From assembly GCA_011682595.1 (NCBI GenBank), contig JAACEH010000134.1, forward strand, positions 1-5,687: a DNA stretch of 5,687 nt, in the 5' to 3' direction. The translations under genes were made by a program, and so were the position numbers. The notes beneath the pieces were generated by a model. The model ran no database searches. It was not told where the DNA came from and worked only from the letters and a program-made list of their open reading frames with translations. Below, one piece after another: positions 5,651 to 5,687 of this stretch (positions within the stretch are counted from its first letter, which is position 1; every line of letters starts with the position of its first letter). The DNA is from Anaerolineaceae bacterium (GTDB taxonomy: Bacteria > Planctomycetota > Phycisphaerae > FEN-1346 > JAACEH01).

Positions 5651-5662
5651 ATAAAGTAAAGG

Positions 5663-5686
5663 GTACGGTTTACCCCGCCACCGTAC
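5663..5686. promoter_or_regulatory. Inverted repeat in the leader of the kinase gene, possible operator or RNA hairpin
   Basis: GTACGGT (5663-5669) and ACCGTAC (5680-5686) are perfect 7-bp inverted repeats separated by 10 bases (17 bases centre to centre), ending 26 bases upstream of the Wzc-like start codon. The spacing would suit a dimeric DNA-binding regulator; in RNA it could fold near the ribosome site. The window ends one base beyond the repeat, so promoter elements upstream cannot be examined. Confidence 0.4.
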
Positions 5687-5687
5687 T

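Overview
The window is G+C-rich bacterial DNA. Five genes lie head to tail, all on the minus strand, so transcription runs from the right edge to the left edge. A Wzz/Wzc-type inner-membrane co-polymerase fused to a tyrosine kinase points to a Gram-negative (two-membrane) bacterium. The strong G/C preference at third codon positions, the Asn-containing Walker A' motif and the REP-doublet-like element would fit a planctomycete or another environmental high-G+C lineage. That taxonomic guess is inference with low confidence.

Layout in transcription order: a 51-nt leader with a 7-bp inverted repeat (5637-5687); a Wzc-like polysaccharide co-polymerase/BY-kinase (5636-3171); a 145-nt gap; a Gfo/Idh/MocA sugar-nucleotide dehydrogenase with a GTG start (3025-2021); a 58-nt gap; a WbpD/WlbB-type left-handed beta-helix N-acetyltransferase with a TTG start and a C-terminal Cys4 zinc-ribbon-like tail (1962-1357); an extended-SDR C4-epimerase with a GTG start, overlapping the previous stop by 8 bp (1364-429); a 180-nt gap holding a structured repeat (299-381); and the first 82 codons of a DegT/DnrJ/EryC1 PLP aminotransferase (248-1), cut by the window edge. 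No gene-free stretch exceeds 300 bases. No tRNA, rRNA, CRISPR array, transposase or convincing intrinsic terminator was seen.

How the genes work together: dehydrogenase, aminotransferase and N-acetyltransferase are the three activities that convert the C3 hydroxyl of a UDP-HexNAc or UDP-HexNAcA into a C3 acetamido group, as in the WbpB-WbpE-WbpD and WlbA-WlbC-WlbB pathways. The epimerase would change C4 configuration of this or another nucleotide sugar. The Wzc-like protein would control polymerisation and export of the surface polysaccharide containing the sugar. The window is therefore the left part of an exopolysaccharide, capsule or O-antigen locus. Glycosyltransferases, Wzx, Wzy, the outer-membrane Wza and a UDP-GlcNAc 6-dehydrogenase are not in view.

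The most unusual feature is the 83-bp element between the epimerase and the aminotransferase. Two related hairpin units face each other, each beginning with the same 10-bp head. Their stems differ in sequence but largely keep their pairing, which is the architecture of a REPIN (REP doublet). It interrupts an otherwise compact operon.
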